Assembly: GCF_014529935.1 (NCBI RefSeq)
Contig: NZ_JACVFC010000002.1
Span: 744,001 to 808,000 of the forward strand
DNA length: 64,000 bases
Reading direction: 5' to 3'
Origin: Chitinophaga qingshengii
GTDB taxonomy: Bacteria; Bacteroidota; Bacteroidia; Chitinophagales; Chitinophagaceae
The first letter of the stretch is position 1; each line of letters starts with the position of its first letter. A program made the translations under genes and the position numbers. A model generated the notes under the pieces. It saw only the letters and a program-made list of their open reading frames with translations, was not told the DNA's origin and searched no databases. This document shows positions 25,315 to 34,654 of the stretch, piece by piece.

Positions 25315-26529
25315 ATGTCGATGCACGAAATAGAATCCCTGGTAGAGATGTCCGTTTACTGCCTGCATGAAAGCCAGGACAATACCCTGGACCGCAGAAG
25401 CCTCTTTTACAACCTGTATGAACTGCAATCACTGTTCGATACCGGCTTTACCCATTTCCGGGTAATGGATATCCTGATAGAACACCGCTTCGTATATACC
25501 TTTCCGATAACTGCGCATCCATCGTATGCACAGCACCAGGCCTTCCTCGATGCCCTGGCGGCCTCCCAAAAATTCAGTTTCATCTATACCCGACCTGAAC
25601 AGGAATGGGATGCTGAAACCAATCCCGTAGCCGGATACGCCCACTTCGACCAGCAAAAACAGACTTACCTGCTGTACTGTGATGCCGGTTCACCGCTATG
25701 GACCGCCCTCGTAGCCAACGGTACTTTACAAGGTCCTGATGCTGTGGCGCCAGCCGTCACCGATGTATTTTCCCTCGCGCTGGTAATTGCCCGGAACGCA
25801 GCACAGCAACAATACCGCGACCTGCTCAACAGCTGGTACCTCCTGCTGCCATACATGGTAATGGCTGCCGAACAGGAAAACGAACCGATCAATCAGGATG
25901 CCCTGAAAGAAATACTGGACCTCGTTGTTGCACAGGATGCCATTTACGCTGAAGGTCTGCCACCCTTGGACGAGCTGCCCAACGGCGGCGAGCTGGGCAA
26001 GTTCTGCGAATGGTGGTACGCTCCCGCTAAAGATAAAATGAAGACTGCCGCTGAAATGGATAACGGCATTGACCTCGACGCGGTGCCCTTTACCCAGGAA
26101 GTGGAAAAAACCGCCGGCTGGTACGACAGCCAGGTAACCAGCCTGCTGGAAAGCATCCACCACAGCATTTCCTTCATGGAAGACAACGGCTACAACGAAG
26201 ACACCCAAAAAAGTGTGGAAGGCCGGCTGCAACTGGCGCTGGATTATGCCCGCAAAGGCATTGAACTGGCTCCGAATGAACCCGGGCTGCTGGTCAACAT
26301 GGGCTCCCTGTATCTGCTGGTACAACAATACGAAGAAGCCCTGGCCTGCTACAACAAAGCCCTGGCCCTCGCGCCGGACAACACTTACGTGCACCTTAAC
26401 CGTGCGATCCTCTTCTATCATATGGAAGACATCCCCATGGCCATCGCCTCCTTTGAAAAACTGCTGACGCTGGAACCAGACAATGAATTTGCACAACAGT
26501 GGCTGGCACAACTCAAAAACAATGGATAA
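25315..26529 (+). CDS. Tetratricopeptide repeat protein
   Basis: A 404-residue cytoplasmic protein. The first 280 residues form an alpha/beta region I do not recognise, with a conserved-looking FCEWWYAP. The C-terminal 130 residues carry about three TPR units (LQLALDYARKGIELAPNE, PGLLVNMGSLYLLVQQYEEALACYNKALALAPDN, TYVHLNRAILFYHMEDIPMAIASFEKLLTLEPDN). TPRs bind protein partners. Its stop overlaps the start of an SMI1/KNR4 gene by 8 nt, so the two products are probably made together and may interact. Confidence 0.8.
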   Translation: MSMHEIESLVEMSVYCLHESQDNTLDRRSLFYNLYELQSLFDTGFTHFRVMDILIEHRFVYTFPITAHPSYAQHQAFLDALAASQKFSFIYTRPEQEWDAETNPVAGYAHFDQQKQTYLLYCDAGSPLWTALVANGTLQGPDAVAPAVTDVFSLALVIARNAAQQQYRDLLNSWYLLLPYMVMAAEQENEPINQDALKEILDLVVAQDAIYAEGLPPLDELPNGGELGKFCEWWYAPAKDKMKTAAEMDNGIDLDAVPFTQEVEKTAGWYDSQVTSLLESIHHSISFMEDNGYNEDTQKSVEGRLQLALDYARKGIELAPNEPGLLVNMGSLYLLVQQYEEALACYNKALALAPDNTYVHLNRAILFYHMEDIPMAIASFEKLLTLEPDNEFAQQWLAQLKNNG

Positions 26530-27076
26530 CCACCTGCAAGATATTTCCACAGCACTCGGCATTACCCTGCCGGGTGCTTATGCCCGTTTCCTCGAAACGG
26601 CACAACTCCGGGAAAGTCGCCTCGTAACCGATCTCGTGAATCTTTACGGTACCAATGATCTGATTACCCGTAACCAGGACTACCAGGTACAAAAATACCT
26701 CCCCGGATACCTCAGCATCGGCGACGATAGCGGCGGCCGTGGTATACTCCTCAATACCACCGCCACCACGCCCACCCTGTATATCACGGGATATGGCGCC
26801 CTCGACCCGGATTGCCTGGATGTACTCAGCGATGATTTCCTCCGGTGGGCAGCGCAAGGCTATTCCCTGGAAATTATCCGCGAAGCGCCCGCTTTTATAG
26901 CCGCCCGTAATTCGCCGGCAGCGCAGTTGCGCAATGCCCTGGCACAATTATACAAAGCCCTCTCCAACCTCGAAGCCGCCAAATCCGGCATGGACCTCAA
27001 AACCTATCTGCTGCAAAAACGCCGCCTGCAACAGGAGATACAGCACCTGGAAGCCGCCGCACCAAAAAACGATTAA
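26522..27076 (+). CDS. SMI1/KNR4 (SUKH) family protein
   Basis: A 184-residue protein. The SUKH fold shows as LGITLPGAYARFLETAQ near the start, then YLSIGDDSGGRGILLNT and the late acidic segment DVLSDDFLRWAAQ. A helical C-terminus (QLRNALAQLYKALSNLEAAKSG, then QKRRLQQEIQHLEAA) looks like a coiled coil, unusual for simple SUKH immunity proteins. SUKH proteins often neutralise nuclease toxins of contact-dependent systems, but no toxin gene is in the window. The start at 26522 (MDNHLQDI) was chosen since the domain starts right after it. It overlaps the TPR gene. Confidence 0.78.
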   Translation: MDNHLQDISTALGITLPGAYARFLETAQLRESRLVTDLVNLYGTNDLITRNQDYQVQKYLPGYLSIGDDSGGRGILLNTTATTPTLYITGYGALDPDCLDVLSDDFLRWAAQGYSLEIIREAPAFIAARNSPAAQLRNALAQLYKALSNLEAAKSGMDLKTYLLQKRRLQQEIQHLEAAAPKND

Positions 27077-27185
27077 AAAAGCGGATATGATGGGACTTAA
27101 CGCTTCCCCGGGGCGAAGATGTTGTCCAACCACCCTTCTTATTACAAGGCTAAAACCTTGTACTTTTTTTACCAATTTATCACCC

Positions 27186-27193
27186 TATCTTTG
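27186..27193 (+). promoter_or_regulatory. Probable -7 box upstream of the ECF sigma gene
   Basis: Exact TATCTTTG about 107 nt before the sigma start codon. T-rich DNA lies upstream, but no clear TTTG at the best distance. Confidence 0.4.
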
Positions 27194-27299
27194 AACACCC
27201 CGGTTGCCATTCTTTCATCACTGTTGTATCCATAAAATTTATGGGCCTAAACCTCACCGGGATATCAATCATTTTGACAGATCAGTATCGGGACACAGG

Positions 27300-27899
27300 A
27301 TGCAGAACGACGTAGTACAGGAAACAATATTATTTGACCGGATCGCGGAAGGAGATGAAACAGCTTTTGAAACACTGTTCCACCTTTATGCTCCCCGTAT
27401 CCAGCCTGTCATCCGTCAAATCATCCAGGAAGACGCCCCGGTAAAGGATATCATCCAGGAAGTGTTCCTCGGCCTCTGGCTGGGACGCGACAAATTGCCC
27501 ACTGTCAGCAGTCCGCGTAACTGGATCTTTAAAATAACCTACCACCGCTCCTATAGCTGGCTACAGAAACAGGATGTCCGCGAAAAAGCCCGCCACCAGC
27601 TATCCTGGAACGAAAACGAATACACGAATATCACGGAAGACAACCTCTCGCTCTCCGAAACCTCGCGGCTGATACGGGAAGCTATCGAACAACTACCTCC
27701 CCAGGCACTGAAAATATACCGCCTGAGCCGGGAAAATGAGCTGAAAATAGCAGACATCGCCCATCAACTCGATGTCTCAGTCCAGACCGTAAAGAATTCA
27801 CTGGTACGCTCCCTGCGTGCTATCCGGGAATATCTTCTCAAACATGGTATTAGTATACCATTGCTGTTGTTTTATTACACTATTCCACACTTTTTTTAA
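27300..27899 (+). CDS. ECF-type RNA polymerase sigma-70 factor
   Basis: A 199-residue ECF sigma factor. Region 2 (DRIAEGDETAFETLFHLYAPRIQPVIRQII, then VKDIIQEVFLGLWLGRDKL) and region 4 (QLPPQALKIYRLSRENELKIADIAHQLDVSVQTVKNSLVRSLRAIREYL) are complete. The C-terminus ends in a hydrophobic stretch (ISIPLLLFYYTIPHFF), common in Bacteroidota ECFs of this type. The start at 27300 was preferred over an upstream in-frame ATG (27204) because family homology begins here. With the FecR, SusC and SusD genes downstream it forms a nutrient-sensing cell-surface signalling locus. Confidence 0.92.
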   Translation: MQNDVVQETILFDRIAEGDETAFETLFHLYAPRIQPVIRQIIQEDAPVKDIIQEVFLGLWLGRDKLPTVSSPRNWIFKITYHRSYSWLQKQDVREKARHQLSWNENEYTNITEDNLSLSETSRLIREAIEQLPPQALKIYRLSRENELKIADIAHQLDVSVQTVKNSLVRSLRAIREYLLKHGISIPLLLFYYTIPHFF

Positions 27900-28022
27900 T
27901 TTTTTTTTCAGATTGATAGGTACTATCGCATCGTTCGCGGTACGTATAGGCAAGGGCACCCCTTTGCAACCAGGGCATCCCCACCAAAATCCAGTTGTTC
28001 ACGCGATATAAAAACCACGTCA

Positions 28023-29183
28023 TTGCCAGATACTGAGAGACTGATATACTTACTATCACAAGCCCGCCGACGCCTTGCTACCAGCGAGGAGTATACGGAA
28101 CTGCTGGATATGATCCGGGCAGACGATACCGGTGTGATCAACGCAGAAATAGCTGCGTTCCATGGCCCGGCAGCGCCCGATAATACCACGGACCCTGCGG
28201 AATGGCAGCTGCTGGCGACTGCTATACTGGCGGCGGACAAAACCCCGCCACACCGCATACGTTCATTCCGCTGGAGATGGGCAGCTGCAGCCTGCCTGCT
28301 GCTATTGGCCGGTACCACCTGGTGGTGGCTGCGCCCCACTCATGCACCGGCCCCTGCTGTGGCACAGCTCACCACACCGGATGTCGCCCCCGGCGGCAAT
28401 AAAGCCATACTCACCCTCAGCGATGGTTCGCAAATCACACTCGACAGCGCCAGCAACGGGATACTGGCACAACAAGGCAACAGTAAAGTCTCCAAACTCG
28501 CCAACGGACAGGTAGTGTACGATGCCTCCGGCGCCAGTCAGGGTAAAATACTGTACAATACCATGAGCACACCGCTTGGCGGCCAATATAAACTTACCCT
28601 GCCCGATGGCTCCCACGTATGGCTCAATGCCGGCTCCTCCATCACCTATCCCACTGCCTTCACCGGCAACGAGCGGAAGGTAACCGTTACCGGGGAAGCC
28701 TATTTTGAAGTAGCCCGCAATGCTGCGATGCCCTTCCGCGTAATAGCCAACCAAACAGCTGTCGATGTATTGGGTACCCATTTTAATATCAACGCCTATA
28801 CGGATGAAGCTACTATCAATACCACATTGGTGGAAGGCGCTGTAAAAGTCTCGGCACATAACCGTCAACTGGTATTGAAACCGGGTCAGCAGGCACAGGT
28901 AGGCCAACGGGAGGTACAAATAGCAGACCAGGTAGACCTCGCCTCCATTACGGCCTGGAAAGAAGGGTACTTTTCGTTTAACAACGCTGACCTCCCTACG
29001 GTGATGAGAGAACTGGCCCGCTGGTACAACCTGGAAGTAACCTACGAAGGAAAAATACCGGAACGTGTATTTAACGGGGAAATAGGCCGCAGCCTTACCT
29101 TATCACAAGTGCTGAAAGGACTTTCCAGGACAAGAATAAAATATCGCATTGAAGATGGCCACCGGATTATTATCCAGCCATAG
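28023..29183 (+). CDS. FecR-family anti-sigma factor
   Basis: A 386-residue protein, apparently starting at TTG (MPDTERLIYLLSQ). The N-terminal cytoplasmic helical region (about 1-82) should hold the ECF sigma factor. One membrane segment (WAAAACLLLLAGTTWWWL) follows. The periplasm has a FecR beta domain (GGQYKLTLPDGSHVWLNAGSSITYP, VTGEAYFEVARN, VLGTHFNINAY) and a C-terminal DUF4974 domain (ITAWKEGYFSFNNADLPTVMRELARWYNLEV). The signal should come from the STN domain of the downstream SusC protein. The gap to the sigma gene is 123 nt and shows no promoter I can support. Confidence 0.9.
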   Translation: MPDTERLIYLLSQARRRLATSEEYTELLDMIRADDTGVINAEIAAFHGPAAPDNTTDPAEWQLLATAILAADKTPPHRIRSFRWRWAAAACLLLLAGTTWWWLRPTHAPAPAVAQLTTPDVAPGGNKAILTLSDGSQITLDSASNGILAQQGNSKVSKLANGQVVYDASGASQGKILYNTMSTPLGGQYKLTLPDGSHVWLNAGSSITYPTAFTGNERKVTVTGEAYFEVARNAAMPFRVIANQTAVDVLGTHFNINAYTDEATINTTLVEGAVKVSAHNRQLVLKPGQQAQVGQREVQIADQVDLASITAWKEGYFSFNNADLPTVMRELARWYNLEVTYEGKIPERVFNGEIGRSLTLSQVLKGLSRTRIKYRIEDGHRIIIQP

Positions 29184-29271
29184 TCTTTATAAACGAACAA
29201 TGAAAAACAACCACGAACAATGATCAACTCAGGTTAACAAAGCTGTATTCCCATGTACTTTAATGAAATAA

Positions 29272-29304
29272 GCCGGGGATTAAGATTGGCGTCAGAACCC
29301 CGGC
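29272..29304. terminator. Hairpin between fecR and susC
   Basis: Stem GCCGGGG/CCCCGGC (29272-29278, 29298-29304), lengthened by A/T pairs, with a loop of about 19 nt and TT after it. It lies 88 nt after the fecR stop and 70 nt before susC. It may end the regulatory transcript or act in the susC leader. Confidence 0.5.
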
Positions 29305-29374
29305 CTTAGTTCAGTTAAACCAACAAACAAGTCGGTAAACATTATTTATTAATTCAACCAAACATTGCAAAAGT

Positions 29375-32300
29375 ATGCAACTAAAGGCTATTTGTAATTC
29401 CGGGCCCGGATGTCACCCAAAAAAAGCCGGGCTGTTCAACAAACTTTTGTTAGTTATGAAGCTAACTTCCGTACTGCTCCTCCTGGCTATTTTACAGGTA
29501 AGCGCCCATACCAGCGCACAGACCGTCACCTGGTCTGCCCGTGCTGTCAGCCTCCAGAAAGTACTGAACGTCATCCGCCAGCAAACCGGCTATGCTTTCT
29601 TTTACGACCGGGAGGACCTGAAAAACACTACGCCGGTAACCGTAGATATGAAAAACGTGTCCCTCTCAACCGCCATGGACATGGTGATGCAACATCAGTC
29701 ACTCAGCTACGAGATACAGGGAAATACGGTGTTCATCACCCGTAATGAAAAAAATGAGAAAGATACCAAACCGGTACTGAACAACACCCCGCCACCCATC
29801 ACCATCACCGGTAAAGTGGTGGATGAAAAAGGCGTAGGTATCCCCGGCGTGTCCGTCATGGTAAAAGGTACCACCAAAGGCGCTATCACCACCGCTACCG
29901 GCGATTTCCAGCTGGCAGGCGTGGATGAAAACGCCGTGGTGACTGTCACCAGCATCGGCTATACGCCGCAGGAAATCAGCCTGAAAGGTAAAACACAGCT
30001 GAACATCACGTTGCTGGCAGATGTAAGCTCCCTGAAACAACTGGTGGTGGTAGGTTACGGCACACAGAAAAAAGCGAACCTCACCGGCGCCGTGTCCAGC
30101 ATCGGTAATAAGGAACTGACCAACCGCCCGGTGACCAACGTCAGCAACGCATTACAGGGCACCATGCCGGGCGTTACGGTAACATCCGCGGTCAGCGGTC
30201 AGCCAGGCGCTGATACGGCTAAAATACGCATCCGCGGTATCGGTACGCTGAACAATGCCGACCCGGTGGTGGTGATCGATGGCGTGATCGCTAACCTTAA
30301 TACACTCAACAATATCAACCCGGATGATATCGCCTCCATGTCTGTACTGAAAGATGCTGCCTCCGCAGCCATCTATGGCTCCCGTGCAGCCAATGGCGTT
30401 ATCCTCATCACTACCAACCAGGGCAAAAAAGGGGCGCCACGCATTGTGTATAACGCTTATTTAGGTAAACAGAAAGCCACCGGCCTGCCCGATTATCTCC
30501 CTTCCTGGCAGGTAGCTGAACTGGAAAACCAGGCCGCCGCCAATGAAGGCTCCGGTCCCAAATACACCCCGGATCAAATTGCCAAATACAAAGACGGCTC
30601 CGATCCTTATAACTACCCTAATACAGACTGGCTGAGCCTCTTTTACAAAGGCAGCGGTATCCAGCAAAACCACTATCTCGGCATGTCCGGCGGCACGGAA
30701 AAAACACAATACGCCTTCTCCCTCGGCCTCTTCGATGAGAACGGTATCGTGAAAAAAACAAATGCCAAAAGATATACTTCCCGTTTGAACCTTACTTCAC
30801 AGCTCACTAACCGCATTAAGGTAAATGCCAATATCGGCTTTACTTCCAGCGGCCGGAAAGAACCATCCAATCCCTACACCGGCGATTTCCAGCAGCTGAT
30901 CAGACAAATCAACCGCATCAACCCGCGTATTCCGTATAAGTATGAGAATGGCCACTACGGCTCCATTGGCGATGGTAACCCCATGGCCTGGCTGGAAGGA
31001 AACAGCCTGAACCAGTTTACGACGTATGACCTGGTAGGCAATGTAGGCGTGGACTGGGAAGTGGTGAAAGACCTGCACATCAGACCATCATTGGGCTACA
31101 TCATGAATATTATTCATGCTAAAAAATTCGCTGCGGAACAACAATACTACAATGCCAGCGGCAACAAGTCCTTCTACCAGGGACCCAGCTCTGTAACAGA
31201 TGTCAACGCTTTTTCCAATACCATCACCCAGCAGCTACTGGTGGAATACAGCAAATCGTTTGATAAACACAACTTCAAAATACTCGGCGGCGCTTCCCAG
31301 GAACAAACCAAATACACCTACGATGAAGGCTACCGCAAAGGATATGTCAATACACAGCTGACCGATCTGAACCTCGGTAGCCCTGCCGGCCAGTATGCGC
31401 TCAATTATGGCTATAACATGGGCCTGCGCTCTTTCTTCGGCAGATTGAACTACGACTATGACGGCAAATACCTGCTGGAAGCCAACCTGCGTTATGACGG
31501 TTCTTCCCGCTTCGCCTCACAGAACAGATGGGGCCTGTTCCCGTCTTTCTCCGCCGGCTGGAACCTCGACAGGGAAGCCTTCTTCGAGCCGCTGAAACCA
31601 GTGGTGTCCAACCTCAAGCTGAGAGCCTCCTGGGGACAGCTGGGCAACCAATACGTAAAAGGACCGGATGACAACAAGTATCCTACTTATCAGTATTATC
31701 CGTATCTCTTTACCATCCTCGGTAACCAGAACTATGTATTTGGTGGTACCGCCGGTACCGTGGCACAGGGCGTAGCGCCCATCAACGGCGCTAACCCGGA
31801 TATCCAGTGGGAAACAACCACAGAAACCGGCGCCGGTATCGATGCAGGCTTCTTCGATGGTAAAATAAATTTCAGTGTGGACTACTTCCATAAAGTAACC
31901 AGCAACATCCTCATGGCTATCCCGGTAGGCGCAGTGTATGGATTAAAAGCGCCGGTGCAGAACGCAGGTACCGTACTTAACCGGGGTTGGGAATTCCTGT
32001 TGGGTTATAACGACAGTAAAGGTGATTTCAGCTATGGAGCATCCTTTAACGCAGCAGTTATCCACAACGAAATTACCGATCTCCATGGGGTCGGACCTAT
32101 CATCGACGGTTATACGGTGCAGCAGGTAGGATATCCTGTAAACTCCCTCTATGGCTACATTGCAGACGGCATCCTGCGCTCTAAGGATGAGGTAAAAAAT
32201 ACACCTTACTACCTGCCCACCATCGCCCCAGGCGATCTGAAATACCGCGATATAGACGGTAACGATACCATCACCGGCGCGGATCGTCAGTACCTGGGCA

Positions 32301-32794
32301 GCTATTTCCCGAAAGTCACTTTCGGCCTCAACCTGAATGGCTCCTGGAAAAACTTTGATATGAGCATTCTGCTGCAAGGCGCTGCCGGCGTGAAAACCTA
32401 CATCGATGCCGGTAAGATCGGTGCTATTGGTGGTAACGCCAATAAACCTACTTCCGCCTTCCTCGATAACTGGACACCGGAAAATCCAAATGCATCCATG
32501 CCGCGTGCCTGGTACAACTACAAACAAAATGACCCTTCCGGTACACCTTCTTCTTTTTGGGTGAAAGATGGTTCCTACCTGCGATTAAAAAACCTGCAGA
32601 TAGGTTATTCTCTCCCGGAAAAACTGATCAAACGGGCAGGACTCACCAAAGTACGCTTCTACTACAGCGGTCAGAACATTCTCACGTTTGACCACCTGTA
32701 CAAATGGATAGATCCTGAAGCATCGATCAAAAGCAGTATCTACTACTACCCGCAGGTAAAAGTGCACACGTTTGGCGTCAATGTTAGTTTTTAA
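29375..32794 (+). CDS. SusC/RagA-family TonB-linked outer membrane protein with STN domain
   Basis: An 1139-residue receptor. The order is: signal sequence (about 25-48, cut near TSAQ), STN domain (50-125: VSLQKVLNVIRQQTGYAFFYD), carboxypeptidase-D-like beta domain (142-215: ITGKVVDEKGVGIPGVSVMVKGT), TonB-like QLVVVGYGTQKK, plug (GVTVTSAVSGQPGADTAKIRIRGIGTLNNADPVVVIDGV) and a 22-strand barrel ending in VNVSF. It imports a ligand over the outer membrane together with SusD. The STN domain should signal to the FecR protein upstream. The ligand is probably a glycan or peptide; no degrading enzyme sits in the locus, so it is not assigned. Confidence 0.95.
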   Translation: MQLKAICNSGPGCHPKKAGLFNKLLLVMKLTSVLLLLAILQVSAHTSAQTVTWSARAVSLQKVLNVIRQQTGYAFFYDREDLKNTTPVTVDMKNVSLSTAMDMVMQHQSLSYEIQGNTVFITRNEKNEKDTKPVLNNTPPPITITGKVVDEKGVGIPGVSVMVKGTTKGAITTATGDFQLAGVDENAVVTVTSIGYTPQEISLKGKTQLNITLLADVSSLKQLVVVGYGTQKKANLTGAVSSIGNKELTNRPVTNVSNALQGTMPGVTVTSAVSGQPGADTAKIRIRGIGTLNNADPVVVIDGVIANLNTLNNINPDDIASMSVLKDAASAAIYGSRAANGVILITTNQGKKGAPRIVYNAYLGKQKATGLPDYLPSWQVAELENQAAANEGSGPKYTPDQIAKYKDGSDPYNYPNTDWLSLFYKGSGIQQNHYLGMSGGTEKTQYAFSLGLFDENGIVKKTNAKRYTSRLNLTSQLTNRIKVNANIGFTSSGRKEPSNPYTGDFQQLIRQINRINPRIPYKYENGHYGSIGDGNPMAWLEGNSLNQFTTYDLVGNVGVDWEVVKDLHIRPSLGYIMNIIHAKKFAAEQQYYNASGNKSFYQGPSSVTDVNAFSNTITQQLLVEYSKSFDKHNFKILGGASQEQTKYTYDEGYRKGYVNTQLTDLNLGSPAGQYALNYGYNMGLRSFFGRLNYDYDGKYLLEANLRYDGSSRFASQNRWGLFPSFSAGWNLDREAFFEPLKPVVSNLKLRASWGQLGNQYVKGPDDNKYPTYQYYPYLFTILGNQNYVFGGTAGTVAQGVAPINGANPDIQWETTTETGAGIDAGFFDGKINFSVDYFHKVTSNILMAIPVGAVYGLKAPVQNAGTVLNRGWEFLLGYNDSKGDFSYGASFNAAVIHNEITDLHGVGPIIDGYTVQQVGYPVNSLYGYIADGILRSKDEVKNTPYYLPTIAPGDLKYRDIDGNDTITGADRQYLGSYFPKVTFGLNLNGSWKNFDMSILLQGAAGVKTYIDAGKIGAIGGNANKPTSAFLDNWTPENPNASMPRAWYNYKQNDPSGTPSSFWVKDGSYLRLKNLQIGYSLPEKLIKRAGLTKVRFYYSGQNILTFDHLYKWIDPEASIKSSIYYYPQVKVHTFGVNVSF

Positions 32795-32815
32795 CCGTTA
32801 CGAAAAATCACGATC

Positions 32816-34399
32816 ATGAAAAGAAACCTTCTCTATATATTGTTAGCGGGTGTGCTCACGCAGACTGCCTGTCAGAAAGACTTTCTGGACAAATCACCTA
32901 CCGATGGCTACACCAATGAAACGCTATGGACAACAGAAGCCGCTGCTGCTGCGGCGCTCGCCGGTTGTTACAAAGACTGGGAAACCAGCACCAATATTTT
33001 TTATATGGATGCGGTGAGCGATAACAGCTATAGCCAGTGGGCCTGGGATAACTATCAGCACCTGGGAAATGGTACCGCCACAGCTACAGATCCGCAGGTA
33101 GTGAGCCAATGGGATTATGTAACCATACAGAAATGTAACTGGTTCATCGAAAACGTAGGAAAGGCGCCTATTGCAGACGATATCAAAACCCGGTTTACTG
33201 CGGAAGCCCGTTTTCTCCGGGCTTATCGCTATTTCCTGTTGACACAATTGTATGGAAATGTACCATTGGTGGTCAAAAACCTTTCTACCACAGAAGCAGG
33301 CACTGTTACGAAAACGCCCAAAGCAGAGGTTCGGAAATTTATAACCGATGAACTGGCCGCCATCGCACAGGTACTGCCGGATAAATATACAGGCAACGAT
33401 ATCGGTCGCATTACTAAAGGTGCGGCATTATCTCTCCGGGCCAGGGTAGAACTGTACGACAAAAACTATGCGGCCGCCATTGAAGACTGTAAAAAAGTAA
33501 TGGCACTCGGTTACGGCCTGTTTCCCAACTACACGGACCTTTTCCGTCCGGACAACGAAAACAACAAGGAAGTTATCCTGGACATACAATACAAAGCCAA
33601 TGAAAAAGATAACGAGAATGAAAATATCGGCATTCTTCCTTCTTCCGGCTATGGCGGCTGGGCTTCACTGAGTCCTACGCAGTCACTGGTAGACGCCTAC
33701 GAAATGGCGAACGGCAAAACCATCGATGATCCGGCTTCCGGCTATAATGAAAATGATCCCTACACCGGCAGGGATCCTCGGTTAGCCGCCAACGTGGTAT
33801 ATCCCGGCTTACAGTACAGCGGTAAGATCTACGATCCTATTACGCCCGGCAGCGATAACTATTACAGCGAAGGCAACAATTCTCCTACCGGTTACCTGGT
33901 GCGGAAATTCGCGCCTTTCCTATCCGATTTTCCGGATATGTGGCATACCGGTCTGAATATCATAGTGATCCGTTATGCCGAAGTTTTGCTCACTTATGCA
34001 GAAGCACAGGTAGAATCCGGTGTGATAGACAACAGCGTATACCAGGCACTCGATGATATCCGTCAGCGTGCCGGCATGCCATTGGTAGACCGCGCCGTAT
34101 ATAACGATGTTACTTCCCTGCGCAAACTTATCAGGCGCGAACGCCGGGTAGAACTGGCGCTCGAAGGGCTGCGCTGGTACGACATACAGCGTTGGCAGAT
34201 AGGCGCCGACGTTAGGTCCGGCGCTGTATACGGCACCCGCCTCGGCACTGTTGACGCCACTACCGGTAAGGTAACCCTTACAGGAGATCATATCGTCACA
34301 GAACGCCGCGTCTTTAATCCGCAAAGAGATTACCTGTGGCCGGTACCACAGAAAGAAATAGATATCAACAAAGGACTGGGACAGAATCCCGGCTACTAG
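32816..34399 (+). CDS. RagB/SusD-family nutrient-binding lipoprotein
   Basis: A 527-residue outer membrane lipoprotein, lipobox LTQTAC with the Cys near residue 19. It has the SusD pattern: N-terminal FLDKSPTDGYTNETLWTTEAAAAAALAGCY, TPR-like helices (FTAEARFLRAYRYFLLTQLYGNVPLV), and C-terminal VELALEGLRWYDIQRW and YLWPVPQKEIDINKGLGQNPGY. It caps the SusC barrel and binds its ligand. It starts 21 nt after susC. Its stop codon touches the first base of a large inverted-repeat element. Confidence 0.95.
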   Translation: MKRNLLYILLAGVLTQTACQKDFLDKSPTDGYTNETLWTTEAAAAAALAGCYKDWETSTNIFYMDAVSDNSYSQWAWDNYQHLGNGTATATDPQVVSQWDYVTIQKCNWFIENVGKAPIADDIKTRFTAEARFLRAYRYFLLTQLYGNVPLVVKNLSTTEAGTVTKTPKAEVRKFITDELAAIAQVLPDKYTGNDIGRITKGAALSLRARVELYDKNYAAAIEDCKKVMALGYGLFPNYTDLFRPDNENNKEVILDIQYKANEKDNENENIGILPSSGYGGWASLSPTQSLVDAYEMANGKTIDDPASGYNENDPYTGRDPRLAANVVYPGLQYSGKIYDPITPGSDNYYSEGNNSPTGYLVRKFAPFLSDFPDMWHTGLNIIVIRYAEVLLTYAEAQVESGVIDNSVYQALDDIRQRAGMPLVDRAVYNDVTSLRKLIRRERRVELALEGLRWYDIQRWQIGADVRSGAVYGTRLGTVDATTGKVTLTGDHIVTERRVFNPQRDYLWPVPQKEIDINKGLGQNPGY

Positions 34400-34598
34400 T
34401 TCACGCAAAGACGCAAAGCAGCAAAGGCGCAAAGATTATTGAAGCGAATATTAAGAAAACAAAGGAGCGAAGATCAAATGTTGATCTTCGCTCCTTTGTT
34501 TTCTTTGCTCACTTATGTAACCTTTGCGAGACTCCTTTGCTTTCTTAGCTCGCTTATATCATCTTTGCGCCTTTGCTGCTTTGCGTCTTTGCGTGAAC
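34399..34598. repeat. Large nested inverted repeat built of CGCAAAGA-type octamers
   Basis: The outer arms are 38 nt and perfectly complementary (34399-34436 with 34561-34598). Each holds four 8-nt units: CGCAAAGA, CGCAAAGC, AGCAAAGG, CGCAAAGA (34404-34435). Inside is a second perfect hairpin of 25 bp with a 3-nt loop (34453-34477 with 34481-34505), and a degenerate further copy at about 34530-34560. The whole is a strong RNA structure between susD and the molybdenum hydroxylase operon. Between 34599 and 34654 nothing else is supported. Confidence 0.85.
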
Positions 34599-34654
34599 TC
34601 TTGCAGATATGTTAAAAAAAGGGTACCTTTTTGCCACATAAAACCCTTGTGTAT

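Noticed and set aside
27900..28022. Possible regulatory RNA or extra small gene between sigma and FecR genes
   Set aside because: The stretch is short and shows no stable fold or start codon with a plausible frame.
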